Shown here piece by piece: positions 28,564 to 37,027 of a stretch of DNA of 64,000 nucleotides (the stretch's first letter is position 1; each line of letters begins with the position of its first letter). Position numbers and translations under genes: made by a program. The stretch is from Treponema_I sp045597345. Lineage in GTDB: Bacteria; Spirochaetota; Spirochaetia; Treponematales; Treponemataceae. Under the pieces are notes generated by a model. The model was not told the origin of the DNA, did not search any database, and was given only the letters and a program-made list of their open reading frames with translations. Location: NCBI GenBank assembly GCA_045597345.1, contig JAZLJW010000012.1, positions 16,879 to 80,878 of the forward strand, read 5' to 3'.

Positions 28564-30541
28564 CGTCGTCTCCTTCATCTAATGATGGGTCTGTAGTATC
28601 GATATAGGTATCACCGTCGTCATCAGTGTCATCTGATGACCCTGTGGTGGTATCTGCAGGAGTTTGAGCTGTTGCAGCGGTCATGCCCGTTACTTTCCCG
28701 TTAAAAAGAGCACAGATGGCTGCTACGTTCTCGGGCAGTTGTTCTTCCTGCTTTACTTCTACTTCTTTTTCAAACAGAACAGAAAGCTGAACTGGTTTTC
28801 CCCAGATAGAAGCTATCTGGCCTGCAATGGTGCGTATTTCTGCTTCAATCTGTTTCTGCAGGAATTGTGATCCAACAGGAATACTTACCAGGTTGCCTTC
28901 AATCCGCCAGGGTTTGCTTTCTGCAAGTGAAGAGGATAGCATCATTTTTGATACACGCAGCTGATCAATTACCTGGGTACGAACCTGCTCAAGAGAAAGT
29001 GCTGGTGGTGTGCCAGATGGGGCTGAAGGAGCAGCTGCAGAGCTGGCATGATTGCCGTTTGGTGCGCTGCAGCTATCCTGAAAAGGGTGGCTGGCATCTC
29101 CAGCAGCCCCAGAAGGTGGCATACCTTGTGGGGTTCCGCCAGGTCCTTCACGTAAAGCAGAGAATACCGGCATACCCGGCTGCCGGTGTACAGGCTGCTG
29201 GGTATGACCAAAACCTGCAGACTGTTGTCCCGTAAACTGTTGTGGTTGATTTGACAGCGACTGCTGCATTTGTCCGGATTGCGGCTGCTGCATCTGCTGC
29301 CACCGGTTGCTCATACCCTGATTCCCGCCAAAAGTGGGTTGTGGTGCAGATGAAGCAGGAGGAATGGTACTGTTTATGGCAGCAGGGGAAGCGGGTGCTC
29401 CGGCTAACAGGCCTCTGGCACTGTCGATAGCTTGCTTTACTTCGGCTGCAGAAACGTAACTTGAAAGCCAGCACAGGCGGCTGATGGCAACTTCCAGTTC
29501 AGTTCTGGGGCTCAGTGAATAGCGGATATCACGGTACAACTGCAGAAACAGACTTAAGGCCCGTTCCAGGCGCACTGCATCCCATTTTTCCAGTACTGTT
29601 TTTGAATAGCGTTCAACACTCTGTCCTAAAAGTACTTCACGGGTAACGCCACTCTGGATAAAAAGCAGGCTGCGAAGGTAGTCAGCCATGTTGGTAATGG
29701 TCTGTTCAATACTGATACCGTTCTGAATCAGGCTGTCAAGAAATTCCAAGGCTTTCTGTGCGTTTCCTTCAGCACAGGCTTCACACAGTTCGTTCAGCCT
29801 CTCAACGCCAACAAGGCCCAGTTTATCGCGGATTCCTTCGTAGGTAATGTGGCTGCCGCTGAAGGCTGCAACCTGGTCAAAAAGGGTATAGGCATCACGG
29901 AACGATCCGGTAGATTCACGGGCAATCCAGTACAGTGCTTCTTCATCGGCCTGAATACCCATTTCAGCAGCACTGGCAGCAAGCAGGTTCTTAATCTGGT
30001 CCATGGAACCCAGTTTAAAGTGGAACTGCTGACAGCGGCTTTTGATGGTTGCAGGAACCATATGCAGTTCAGTGGTTGCAAAGATAAAGATAACGTATGG
30101 CGGCGGCTCTTCAATGGTCTTTAACAGGGCGTTAAACGCAGCCTTAGACAGCATGTGGACTTCGTCGATAATGTAGATTTTGTATTTGCCGCTGTTTGGT
30201 GGGAACAGAACTTCGTCTTTAATCTGGCGGATGTTATCGATGCTGTTGTTGCTGGCACCGTCTATTTCAATAACGTCAAGACTGGCTCCGCGGGCAATTT
30301 CCTGACAGGCAGTACAGTGTCCACAGGGGGCGTTTTCAACACCGGCTTCGCAGTTCAGTACTTTGGCAAGGATACGGGCGGTAGAGGTTTTTCCACAGCC
30401 GCGGGGACCTGAAAACAGGTATGCGTGGGCAATCTGACCGTTGGCAATGGAATTTTTTAATGTAGATGCAACAAAATCCTGACCAATCAGGTCATCGAAT
30501 TTTTGAGGACGCCGTCTGGTGGCGGTTACTTCATAAGCCAT
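28553..30541 (-). CDS. dnaX: DNA polymerase III subunit gamma/tau
   Basis: The 662-residue AAA+ clamp-loader subunit carries Walker A GPRGCGKTST (near residue 45), the zinc-binding C-x8-C-x2-C-x2-C block, and Walker B IIDEVHML. A Gln/Pro/Gly-rich linker (about 385-500) leads to a C-terminal tau-like domain and a very acidic tail. I did not find an obvious A-rich slippage site for a short gamma form. No Shine-Dalgarno precedes the ATG. A TATCTT hexamer 7 nt upstream (with TGGAAA 17 bp before it) could be a -10 for a leaderless message, weaker than other cases. Confidence 0.96.
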   Translation of the reverse strand: MAYEVTATRRRPQKFDDLIGQDFVASTLKNSIANGQIAHAYLFSGPRGCGKTSTARILAKVLNCEAGVENAPCGHCTACQEIARGASLDVIEIDGASNNSIDNIRQIKDEVLFPPNSGKYKIYIIDEVHMLSKAAFNALLKTIEEPPPYVIFIFATTELHMVPATIKSRCQQFHFKLGSMDQIKNLLAASAAEMGIQADEEALYWIARESTGSFRDAYTLFDQVAAFSGSHITYEGIRDKLGLVGVERLNELCEACAEGNAQKALEFLDSLIQNGISIEQTITNMADYLRSLLFIQSGVTREVLLGQSVERYSKTVLEKWDAVRLERALSLFLQLYRDIRYSLSPRTELEVAISRLCWLSSYVSAAEVKQAIDSARGLLAGAPASPAAINSTIPPASSAPQPTFGGNQGMSNRWQQMQQPQSGQMQQSLSNQPQQFTGQQSAGFGHTQQPVHRQPGMPVFSALREGPGGTPQGMPPSGAAGDASHPFQDSCSAPNGNHASSAAAPSAPSGTPPALSLEQVRTQVIDQLRVSKMMLSSSLAESKPWRIEGNLVSIPVGSQFLQKQIEAEIRTIAGQIASIWGKPVQLSVLFEKEVEVKQEEQLPENVAAICALFNGKVTGMTAATAQTPADTTTGSSDDTDDDGDTYIDTTDPSLDEGDDDEL

Positions 30542-30790
30542 ATTATAAAAGATACTCTAAATCGGGCATTTTTTCCATATTATTGATATTTGGAAGCCTG
30601 CGGCGATGATTGCAACGGGAGCCGTAGTGATGGGGCAGTGAGTGGAAAGAGTTACGAAAAAACGAAGCTTTTTCATGTTGATAGCGCTGTGTTTTTCAGG
30701 ATTAGTCACTTTTTTGTTGGATATGATAGAATTACTATCAGACATGAGGAAGGCTTGCGTTGGGCCTTAATTTTTCTAGGAGGAATTGTA

Positions 30791-31276
30791 ATGAAAAAAC
30801 TCGTTGTTGTACTTGCTGCACTGCTTCTTTGTGCCGGTGTATGTTTTGCTGCTGATCCATGTATTGGTTACTGGAAATCAGTTGATGACGAAAGCGGAAA
30901 AGTTACCGCAATCTGGAAGGTATACACTGAAGGTGGTCTTCTGTATGGGGATATCGTTGTTGTACCTGGACAGAACAATGCTACTAAAGCTTCAAAATGC
31001 AAGACCAGTTATAAAGGATATCCAAAATCAGGTAATGTTCAGGAAATGCCTGTTGCCGGCTCTACCTGGATTTTCGGCCTTAAAAACAAAGGTGATGGAA
31101 AATGGGGAAACGGAAACATCATTGATCCAGGTAGTGGCTCAATGTATACCTGCACCATGACGTATAAAAATGGTACCCTGGATATGAAAGGATCTATCGG
31201 ACCAATCGGTAGAACCCAGACCTGGTTACCTTGTACTGAAGAAGAAGCACTTTCTACTAAAAAACAGTGTGACTGA
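30791..31276 (+). CDS. DUF2147-family secreted protein
   Basis: AGGAGG lies 8 nt before the ATG at 30791. A signal peptide ends at CFAA, followed by the DUF2147 pattern: CIGYWKSVDDESGK near the N-terminus, then WIFGLKNKGDGKWGNGNIIDPGSG and GPIGRTQTW at the C-terminus. The mature protein is about 140 residues and beta-rich, likely periplasmic. The family has no established function; a lipocalin-like fold is plausible. The gene ends in a strong bidirectional terminator. The 249 bp upstream, shared with dnaX, hold no gene I can support. Confidence 0.85.
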   Translation: MKKLVVVLAALLLCAGVCFAADPCIGYWKSVDDESGKVTAIWKVYTEGGLLYGDIVVVPGQNNATKASKCKTSYKGYPKSGNVQEMPVAGSTWIFGLKNKGDGKWGNGNIIDPGSGSMYTCTMTYKNGTLDMKGSIGPIGRTQTWLPCTEEEALSTKKQCD

Positions 31277-31281
31277 TGAAT

Positions 31282-31327
31282 AAAAAAATCCCGCAGGGTT
31301 TTATGCGTTGCCCTGCGGGATTTTTTT
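31282..31327. terminator. Bidirectional terminator between DUF2147 and TPM genes
   Basis: ATCCCGCAGGG pairs with CCCTGCGGGAT (11 bp, 12-nt loop), flanked by seven A on the left and seven T on the right. It serves both the plus-strand DUF2147 gene and the minus-strand lemA-TPM operon. Confidence 0.95.
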
Positions 31328-31334
31328 GTCCGTT

Positions 31335-32177
31335 TCACCAATGGCCGCTGGCGCCGCCACCACCAAAGTGACCGCCACCGCCATGGAATCCTCCGCCAGA
31401 GAACCCACCGCCACCTAAGCCGCTGCTATGGTTGCTGTGTCCACCATGATGGTTATTATTCAATATGCTTAACCAGAACAAATCACGCCAGATACTGTCG
31501 TTATGACGACGGCCGTAGCCATACCCGCGATACCTGCTGGCATGACGGGCTGAACTGACAATTCGCATGAAGACAATGAATACAATGGCAAGGAAAATTA
31601 TCACATCAGCCAGGTCTTCAGAATCATCGTCTTCCACAGAAATCGAATAATTGCGGTTAGTCTTAGATGCTCCGCTTACGGTTCCGGCTGCTTCCCCTGC
31701 AGCAGCCTGTGCCATGGCTTCTACACCCGCTACAATACCGGTTGAGTATTTTCCGTCCTTAAAGTAGGGCGTCAGTACCCGTCTGATAATCAGACCGCTT
31801 TTTGCATCCGTCAGGGAACCTTCCAGACCGTAGCCAACTTCAATGCGCATGGCGTGTTCGTTCATGGAAACCAGCAGCAGGGCGCCGCTGTCAGTACCCT
31901 TTTTCCCGATACCCCAGTTTTCTGCTACTGCCAGACTGTAGTCTTCCAACGAAGCTCCGTTCAAGCTTTTCAGTGTCAGAACACAGATCTGTACGCCGGT
32001 TTTATCATACAAACTGCTCAGATATGCCTTTAATGCATTTTCATCTGAAGAAGAAATGATGTTTGCCTGATCAACAACATAGTCTGCAGCTGGAATGGAA
32101 TATCCTTTTGCTGCCAATGGAGCTGCCACCAGCAGAACCAGAAGCAGAACAGAACAGATTTTTCGAAAGTGTTTCAT
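31335..32177 (-). CDS. TPM-domain membrane protein (YgcG type) with Gly/His-rich tail
   Basis: After a signal peptide the 280-residue protein has a TPM domain (about 30-155; DYVVDQANIISSSDENALKAYL, GIGKKGTDSGALLLVSMNEHAMRIEVGYGLEG). A transmembrane helix (about 185-205) is followed by a basic segment and a tail rich in Gly, His and Phe. It is typical of proteins encoded beside LemA. Its cellular role is not established; some TPM proteins act in membrane-protein turnover or photosystem repair. It overlaps the second TPM gene by 4 bp and ends at a strong terminator. Confidence 0.88.
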   Translation of the reverse strand: MKHFRKICSVLLLVLLVAAPLAAKGYSIPAADYVVDQANIISSSDENALKAYLSSLYDKTGVQICVLTLKSLNGASLEDYSLAVAENWGIGKKGTDSGALLLVSMNEHAMRIEVGYGLEGSLTDAKSGLIIRRVLTPYFKDGKYSTGIVAGVEAMAQAAAGEAAGTVSGASKTNRNYSISVEDDDSEDLADVIIFLAIVFIVFMRIVSSARHASRYRGYGYGRRHNDSIWRDLFWLSILNNNHHGGHSNHSSGLGGGGFSGGGFHGGGGHFGGGGASGHW

Positions 32178-32881
32178 GAGCCACTCTCCAGAATGATGAA
32201 AGCTGCAGAAATCTCATCCGGATTTTCTGCATGAGGTGGAAAATGCTCAGCCAGCAGTTTTCCGCAGCTTTCTACGGCTTTGGTCAGGGCATCAGCAGTT
32301 TTCATGCCGCTTTTGGGATTCAAGTCATCTGCCAGCGTTGCTGCAATGCCATCCCACACTGACTGCTCAATTTTTGCATTAATGCCGCTGTCAGCAATAA
32401 TCCGTACCTGGCGTTCCAGATAGGATACAAAAATCAGAATGCCGCTCTGTTCCGCCGTCTTATAGACACCGCTTTCAGCAAAACATCGGATGGCCCGACG
32501 GCTGGCAGCCGTAACCTGTACCGAATGGGGAATAATACGGCGGTCAATGGGCATCCAGTTGGCAGCAAGTGACATAAGACCTGCAAAAAGATAACTTACA
32601 ACGCCACAGAACAGTGCATAGGTCCATTCCGGCATATCCCAGAATCTGGCAGCCAGCCAAGGGATAATGTCTTTGTGAAAGGCGATGAGAAAACAGAAGC
32701 AGACAGCGCCAAAAACAACACCGAACAGCAGTTCAAAAAAGGAGTAGGTGTCACTTTCCGGCGCCAGTGCTACCACAATTTCACCGGTAGTTTTTTCTTC
32801 TGCATCATGAACGGCTTTCTCAACCTGGGCAATACCGGTATCAGTAAGCCGTAATTTTTTACGCAATGCTGCACTTGTCAT
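32174..32881 (-). CDS. TPM-domain membrane protein, second copy
   Basis: A 235-residue protein whose N-terminal segment (VHDAEEKTTGEIVVALAPESDTYS) and C-terminal half (ESGVYKTAEQSGILIFVSYLERQVRIIADSGINAKI) match a TPM domain. It is split by two transmembrane helices (about 45-90), unlike the neighbouring TPM protein. No signal peptide is seen. The ATG overlaps the lemA stop by one base and its 3' end overlaps the next TPM gene by 4 bp, so all three are coupled. Divergent sequence argues against recent duplication. Confidence 0.85.
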   Translation of the reverse strand: MTSAALRKKLRLTDTGIAQVEKAVHDAEEKTTGEIVVALAPESDTYSFFELLFGVVFGAVCFCFLIAFHKDIIPWLAARFWDMPEWTYALFCGVVSYLFAGLMSLAANWMPIDRRIIPHSVQVTAASRRAIRCFAESGVYKTAEQSGILIFVSYLERQVRIIADSGINAKIEQSVWDGIAATLADDLNPKSGMKTADALTKAVESCGKLLAEHFPPHAENPDEISAAFIILESGS

Positions 32882-33489
32882 CAGAACTGTACCACCGGTG
32901 CACTCTGTGCAGATTCCGTTGCTGTAAAGTAAGCTTTTGCACGGAAACCGAACATATTGGCAAAGAATACGTTGGGGAACTGACGTACGGTTTTGTTGTA
33001 TACACCAACTACATCGTTATACCGTTTCCGTTCGGTTGCAATACGGTTTTCGGTGCCTTCCAGCTGATCCTGCAGTGCCAGGAAGTTCTCGTCGGCTTTC
33101 AGTTCCGGATAGTTTTCAGTTACTACCAGCAGGCGCTGCAGTGCACTTCCCAGTTCGTTCTGGGCTTTCTGGAAACGGGCAAATGCTTCTTCGTCTTCCA
33201 GCAGTTCATCAGACATCTGCAGTACACCACCGGCTCTTGAACGTGCTTCAGCAATGTTGGTAAATACATCGTTTTCGTGGGCAGCGTAGCCTTTTACGGT
33301 GGCTACCAGGTTAGGAATCAGGTCATAACGGCGCTGGTACTGGTTTTCTACCTGTGCCCACTGCTGTTTAACCTGTTCGTCAAGAGAAACCATATTGTTA
33401 TATGCGCCTTTAACGCGTGATACACAGCCAACCAGCAGCACCAGCAGTACTGCAATGACAATCAGGGTAATTTTTGTTCCTTTCTTCAT
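32881..33489 (-). CDS. lemA: LemA family protein, possible lipoprotein
   Basis: The start at 33489 has GGAG 6 nt upstream; longer in-frame starts lack a Shine-Dalgarno. The 202 residues begin with a hydrophobic segment ending in LLVGC, which fits a lipobox, so this LemA may be lipidated rather than simply membrane-spanning. The family core follows: YNNMVSLDEQVKQQWAQVENQYQRR then DLIPNLVATVKGYA. It is the first gene of lemA-TPM-TPM, a recurrent pairing with no firm function. About 100 bp upstream lies the pheS terminator. Confidence 0.92.
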   Translation of the reverse strand: MKKGTKITLIVIAVLLVLLVGCVSRVKGAYNNMVSLDEQVKQQWAQVENQYQRRYDLIPNLVATVKGYAAHENDVFTNIAEARSRAGGVLQMSDELLEDEEAFARFQKAQNELGSALQRLLVVTENYPELKADENFLALQDQLEGTENRIATERKRYNDVVGVYNKTVRQFPNVFFANMFGFRAKAYFTATESAQSAPVVQF

Positions 33490-33613
33490 TTCAATCTCCA
33501 TCAGGATGGCCGAACGTATCGATGCCATCAGGAATAAAGTACTTGTAAGAATCCTTCGATAGTGCTCAGGAATCCATACTGTTAACATATAAAATTTTAG
33601 CGCATTGTGGCTA

Positions 33614-33650
33614 CAAAAAAAATACCCGCTGGTAAATTATTCCAGCGGGT
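33614..33650 (-). terminator. Terminator of the pheS operon
   Basis: ACCCGCTGG at 33624-33632 pairs with CCAGCGGGT at 33642-33650, with a 9-nt loop. On the minus strand the stem is followed by A then eight T. It ends the transcript that includes pheS. Confidence 0.93.
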
Positions 33651-33660
33651 TGTATCAGGC

Positions 33661-33677
33661 CCTTCGACAAGCTCAGG
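33661..33677. repeat. Palindromic intergenic repeat, variant of the 27-nt family
   Basis: The 17-bp sequence reads CCTTCGACAAGCTCAGG; its complement shares the GA(A/G)CTTG centre with the 27-nt hairpins at 53410 and 62352. It lies between the pheS stop and its terminator, outside coding sequence. Relationship to the other copies is inferred. Confidence 0.5.
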
Positions 33678-33691
33678 AACCCTGTGAATTT

Positions 33692-35251
33692 TTAGTCCAG
33701 CTTTGCCTTTCTCAGACGAACCTGTTCAATGTCACTTGAGAACAGTTCGCGCAGGTCGTTCAGTCCCAGAGCCATAAGAGCCATACGGTCAATACCGATA
33801 CCCCATGCCAGAACAGGACAGTCAACACCCATGGCTTTGGTAACTTCAGGGCGGAAGATACCGGAACCACCAAGCTCAAACCAACCCAGAACAGGGTGTT
33901 TGATATGAACTTCAACAGAAGGTTCGGTGAATGGGAAGTAACCGGGTACGTACTTAACTTCAGTAGCACCGGCAATTTCTACGGCAAACATTTCCAGGAA
34001 GCCCAGCAGGGTTTTCAGGTTAACGTCATCACCAAGAACGATACCTTCAGTCTGATAGAAATCTGAAAGGTGGGTTGCGTCTACTTTGTCGTAGCGGAAA
34101 CAGCGTGCAATACCGAAGTATTTGCCCGGAATCTTAGCTTTTGCCAGCTGATGGGCAGAAAGTACGGTTCCCTGACTGCGCAGAATCAGGCGGCGGGTAA
34201 ATTCAGTATCAAAGTTGTAGTTCCATCCGCGGCTTCCGGTGTTACCACCATCACGGTGTGCAGCGGCAACGTTGGAAAGGAATGGTTCTTCAATGGTTTT
34301 TGCGTGAGTTGGGTTTTTAACGCTGTATACGTCGTGAATATCGCGGGCAGCGTGGAACTGAGGCATGAACAGGGCATCGCAGTTCCAGAATTCAGATTCT
34401 ACCAGAGGACCGTCAAATTCTTCAAAACCAAGTGAGCACAGCTTGTCCTTTACGCTTTCAAGGAATGATACGTATGCACTGGTACGGCCTGGAATGATAC
34501 GGGCTGGTGGAACGTTAACGTTGTATCCACGGAAGGTACCGTTTTTCCATTCGCCGGTAGCCAGCATTTTAGAAGTAATCGACCCGATTTCGTTACCGGT
34601 AACGCCGGCAGCTTCAAGAGCGGCTTTTACTTCATCGGCAGCAGGAGTCAGGCGGAAGGTAACGGTTTCGCGTTCAACAATACGGAATGCACTGTCAGCT
34701 GCACCGCGTTTTTTAGCCAGAGTACCCATAACAGCTACTTCTTCTTCAGAAAGAGCAGCCTGATCCAGCATGCCGTCTGCTGCAGCAACTGCTTTTTTCA
34801 GCAGTTCGCGGGCAACTTTAATGCTGTGTGGGGTATCTTTACCGGTATGTGAAGCTTTCTTTTCACCATCCATGGCCAGAACGCCTTCTTTTGAAAGCTG
34901 ACCGAATGCAGAACCTACATCTTTATTGTCAAGTTTCAGAGCTTCAGCAATATGTGGCAGTGCGTGAGCACCTTTTTCGCGAACGAACTCAATAATGCGT
35001 TCAACAGGCTGACCTACTTTTTCAAAGTGGCGGCCCAGCTCAGTGATTTCATAGTAGGTGTGTGGTACACGACCGATTTCTTCACAAAGTTCTTTCATTC
35101 CCAGCCATGAGAATGCCTGGTTTGCATGACCTTCCTTATATTCCAGCTCAGAAACCAGCTTTGCAGAAGTCAGTTCATCTTTACTGGTGTATGCACGCAG
35201 AACTTTGATTTCCAGTGGGTGCAGATTTTTAATAATAGCTTGTGTATCCAT
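33692..35251 (-). CDS. pheS: Phenylalanine--tRNA ligase alpha subunit, archaeal type
   Basis: The 519 residues have an N-terminal helix-turn-helix region (about 1-140) before the class II catalytic core. The core shows motif 2 around KYFGIARCFRYDKVDATH and motif 3 at GWGIGIDRMALMAL-like AWGIGIDR. The long N-terminus is that of archaeal/eukaryotic PheRS alpha, which spirochaetes are known to possess. It charges tRNA-Phe together with PheT, whose gene is not in this window. GGAAGG precedes the ATG. It is the last gene of a long minus-strand run and ends at a strong terminator. Confidence 0.96.
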   Translation of the reverse strand: MDTQAIIKNLHPLEIKVLRAYTSKDELTSAKLVSELEYKEGHANQAFSWLGMKELCEEIGRVPHTYYEITELGRHFEKVGQPVERIIEFVREKGAHALPHIAEALKLDNKDVGSAFGQLSKEGVLAMDGEKKASHTGKDTPHSIKVARELLKKAVAAADGMLDQAALSEEEVAVMGTLAKKRGAADSAFRIVERETVTFRLTPAADEVKAALEAAGVTGNEIGSITSKMLATGEWKNGTFRGYNVNVPPARIIPGRTSAYVSFLESVKDKLCSLGFEEFDGPLVESEFWNCDALFMPQFHAARDIHDVYSVKNPTHAKTIEEPFLSNVAAAHRDGGNTGSRGWNYNFDTEFTRRLILRSQGTVLSAHQLAKAKIPGKYFGIARCFRYDKVDATHLSDFYQTEGIVLGDDVNLKTLLGFLEMFAVEIAGATEVKYVPGYFPFTEPSVEVHIKHPVLGWFELGGSGIFRPEVTKAMGVDCPVLAWGIGIDRMALMALGLNDLRELFSSDIEQVRLRKAKLD

Positions 35252-35269
35252 TTTTTTCCTTCCGGTGGT

Positions 35270-35671
35270 TTATCGTTCAAACCGTACGTAGGCCGAATAA
35301 ACCGTTCTTTCTGGGTTAGTATTTTTTTCAAAATGTAACTCATCACGAGTCATATACGTGTATGAGAAATAACTATAATCCTGCTGAAACTGCATAATAC
35401 GCTGTACTACAGCTGCATATGCATCACCTTTATCAAAAAGGGTAGATGGTTTTGAGTAGAAGAAACGGGCTTCATCCAGAGCTGGCCAGTACTGAATTTT
35501 AAAAAGTACCAGTCCACCCTGTTTTTCTTCAACGATTTCATAAATATTGTAATCAGGAGTAGCTGTTGGGATTTCAATATACTCTCCGGTTTCATCATCA
35601 AAAACCTGAGCAAATAATGAAAGAGAGCAGAAACAGATTGAAAAAAGAACAATAAGGACTTTTTTAGTCAT
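35270..35671 (-). CDS. Small secreted protein, function unknown
   Basis: I do not recognise this 133-residue protein. It has a clear signal peptide (cleavage near LFAQ) and then an acidic, aromatic-rich mature region of about 112 residues containing YWPALDEARFFY and DYSYFSYTYMTRDELHFE. AAGGAG lies upstream of the ATG. It sits between another secreted unknown and pheS on the same strand, with 37 and 18 bp gaps. The pair with the upstream gene suggests two periplasmic proteins made together. Confidence 0.72.
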   Translation of the reverse strand: MTKKVLIVLFSICFCSLSLFAQVFDDETGEYIEIPTATPDYNIYEIVEEKQGGLVLFKIQYWPALDEARFFYSKPSTLFDKGDAYAAVVQRIMQFQQDYSYFSYTYMTRDELHFEKNTNPERTVYSAYVRFER

Positions 35672-35708
35672 GGGAAAGCTCCTTTAAAATACCAAAAAAC
35701 AGGTATAA

Positions 35709-36410
35709 TCAATAAAATTGATATTGATTAATTGTAACCACATAGAGAAAAAAATCAAGGTCAGCCACATACTGTCCGTTTTTTACTCCAATCAGTGGGG
35801 TTTTATCTGACAGCACAATTGAGCCTGCAATCTCTTTCGGCTTGTTTTTCGTATACGACTGTGCCCAGGTTCGAACCGCATTTTTTATGGCATCTTCAAC
35901 AGCTTTCTGCATACCGGAAGTTCCTTCATGTACACTTCCATATCCTTTCCCGGATACTTTTGCTGTGGTTGAACTCTGCCAGTGTTCTCTGTTTTTCATC
36001 ATATGCGCAGTGCGCTCATATTCTGCCTGTGTAATTATTTTTGTATCTGTCAGGAGGCTGTCATGAAATGTGAGACGGGGATCTTTGAGCTGAACAGAAC
36101 CTAATGGAGTAACTTCAAAATATTCCTCTATGCCACGGGTTTTGTCAGAAGGTGTGTAAGAAAATTCCCAACCATAAATCATTCCGGAAAAGATAAAGGG
36201 TGTAACCTGATGTAATGCGCGTACTGCCGGCATCCAGACAGCTTCGTCTGGTTCTGGAGCTATTCCAAGACTGGGGTCTTCATCAAAAGGAACCCACAGC
36301 TCAATCCGTAGTGTAGGATCGGTCTGTGCGGTTTGAGCTGTCACAGAAAAGGGAAAAAGAAAACAGAATAAGAGAATTGAAATAATCAGCGACGGTATGC
36401 GTTTTTCCAT
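35709..36410 (-). CDS. Secreted protein, function unknown
   Basis: Not recognised. A signal peptide (cleavage near VTAQ) precedes about 208 residues. The middle (AEYERTAHMMKNREHW then GKGYGSVHEGTSGMQKAVEDAIKNAVRTWA) resembles the helix-strand pattern of LPP20/FlgO-like periplasmic proteins, and the C-terminus is aromatic. That comparison is tentative. The 5' end overlaps the rhomboid gene by 25 bp, which supports coupling. Length and codon use look like the neighbours. Confidence 0.7.
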   Translation of the reverse strand: MEKRIPSLIISILLFCFLFPFSVTAQTAQTDPTLRIELWVPFDEDPSLGIAPEPDEAVWMPAVRALHQVTPFIFSGMIYGWEFSYTPSDKTRGIEEYFEVTPLGSVQLKDPRLTFHDSLLTDTKIITQAEYERTAHMMKNREHWQSSTTAKVSGKGYGSVHEGTSGMQKAVEDAIKNAVRTWAQSYTKNKPKEIAGSIVLSDKTPLIGVKNGQYVADLDFFLYVVTINQYQFY

Positions 36411-37027
36411 ATCTGTAAGGGGTGTACCTGCATACGGATGACAAAATATAGCCAGGCAAAAGCAAAACCTGCCAGATGGGTTGTATGGGCGATACCACTT
36501 TTTAAGCTGAACAGCTGATCAAAGACTTCAATTGCAGCATACGCGATAATTAACAGCGGAGCAGGAACGGGTAAAACATACCATACAAATATTTTTGCGC
36601 GGGGAAACACCACAGCATAAGCAAACATTACGGCATAAACAGCACCGGAAGCACCGTACAGGAAGACACGCCACTGCCCGGTGCTGATATAAATCAAAAA
36701 TGAAGCAATACCGCATAAAATACCGGTAAACAGATACATGAGGAGAAATTCTTTCGATCCGATGGCTTTTTCAGTTATGTACCCAAAGAAAAACAAACCC
36801 AGCATATTGAACAGCAGATGCTGAATGTTATACAGGTCATGTACGAACATGTAGGTAAAGAACTGCCAGTACATGTGTCCATACACAATATTGGCAGGAT
36901 TCAGTGCCAGATAGGTCATAAGCCCCGGCAAAAGACGCAGTATAAAAAATACGGCAATATTTATTGCAATAAGTATGAGGCTGACGTTCCAAAAAGCGTA
37001 TTTAAATGGTCGGTGAATAAAAGTCAT
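36386..37027 (-). CDS. Rhomboid-family intramembrane serine protease
   Basis: A 213-residue protein with six hydrophobic segments. The catalytic motif GASGA gives Ser127 in TM4, and the partner His184 lies in HTTHLAGFAF of TM6. HLLFNMLGLFFFG in TM2 is the conserved oxyanion/structural region. It should cleave transmembrane substrates within the inner membrane. The C-terminal 25 codons overlap the next gene's start region and its own start overlaps the GGDEF stop by one base. Confidence 0.93.
   Translation of the reverse strand: MTFIHRPFKYAFWNVSLILIAINIAVFFILRLLPGLMTYLALNPANIVYGHMYWQFFTYMFVHDLYNIQHLLFNMLGLFFFGYITEKAIGSKEFLLMYLFTGILCGIASFLIYISTGQWRVFLYGASGAVYAVMFAYAVVFPRAKIFVWYVLPVPAPLLIIAYAAIEVFDQLFSLKSGIAHTTHLAGFAFAWLYFVIRMQVHPLQIWKNAYRR

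Noticed and set aside
30557..30745. A 62-codon minus-strand frame and a possible 4.5S RNA upstream of dnaX
   Set aside because: No ribosome site or conserved pattern for the frame, and the conserved GGAAGCAGC-type SRP RNA core is absent.
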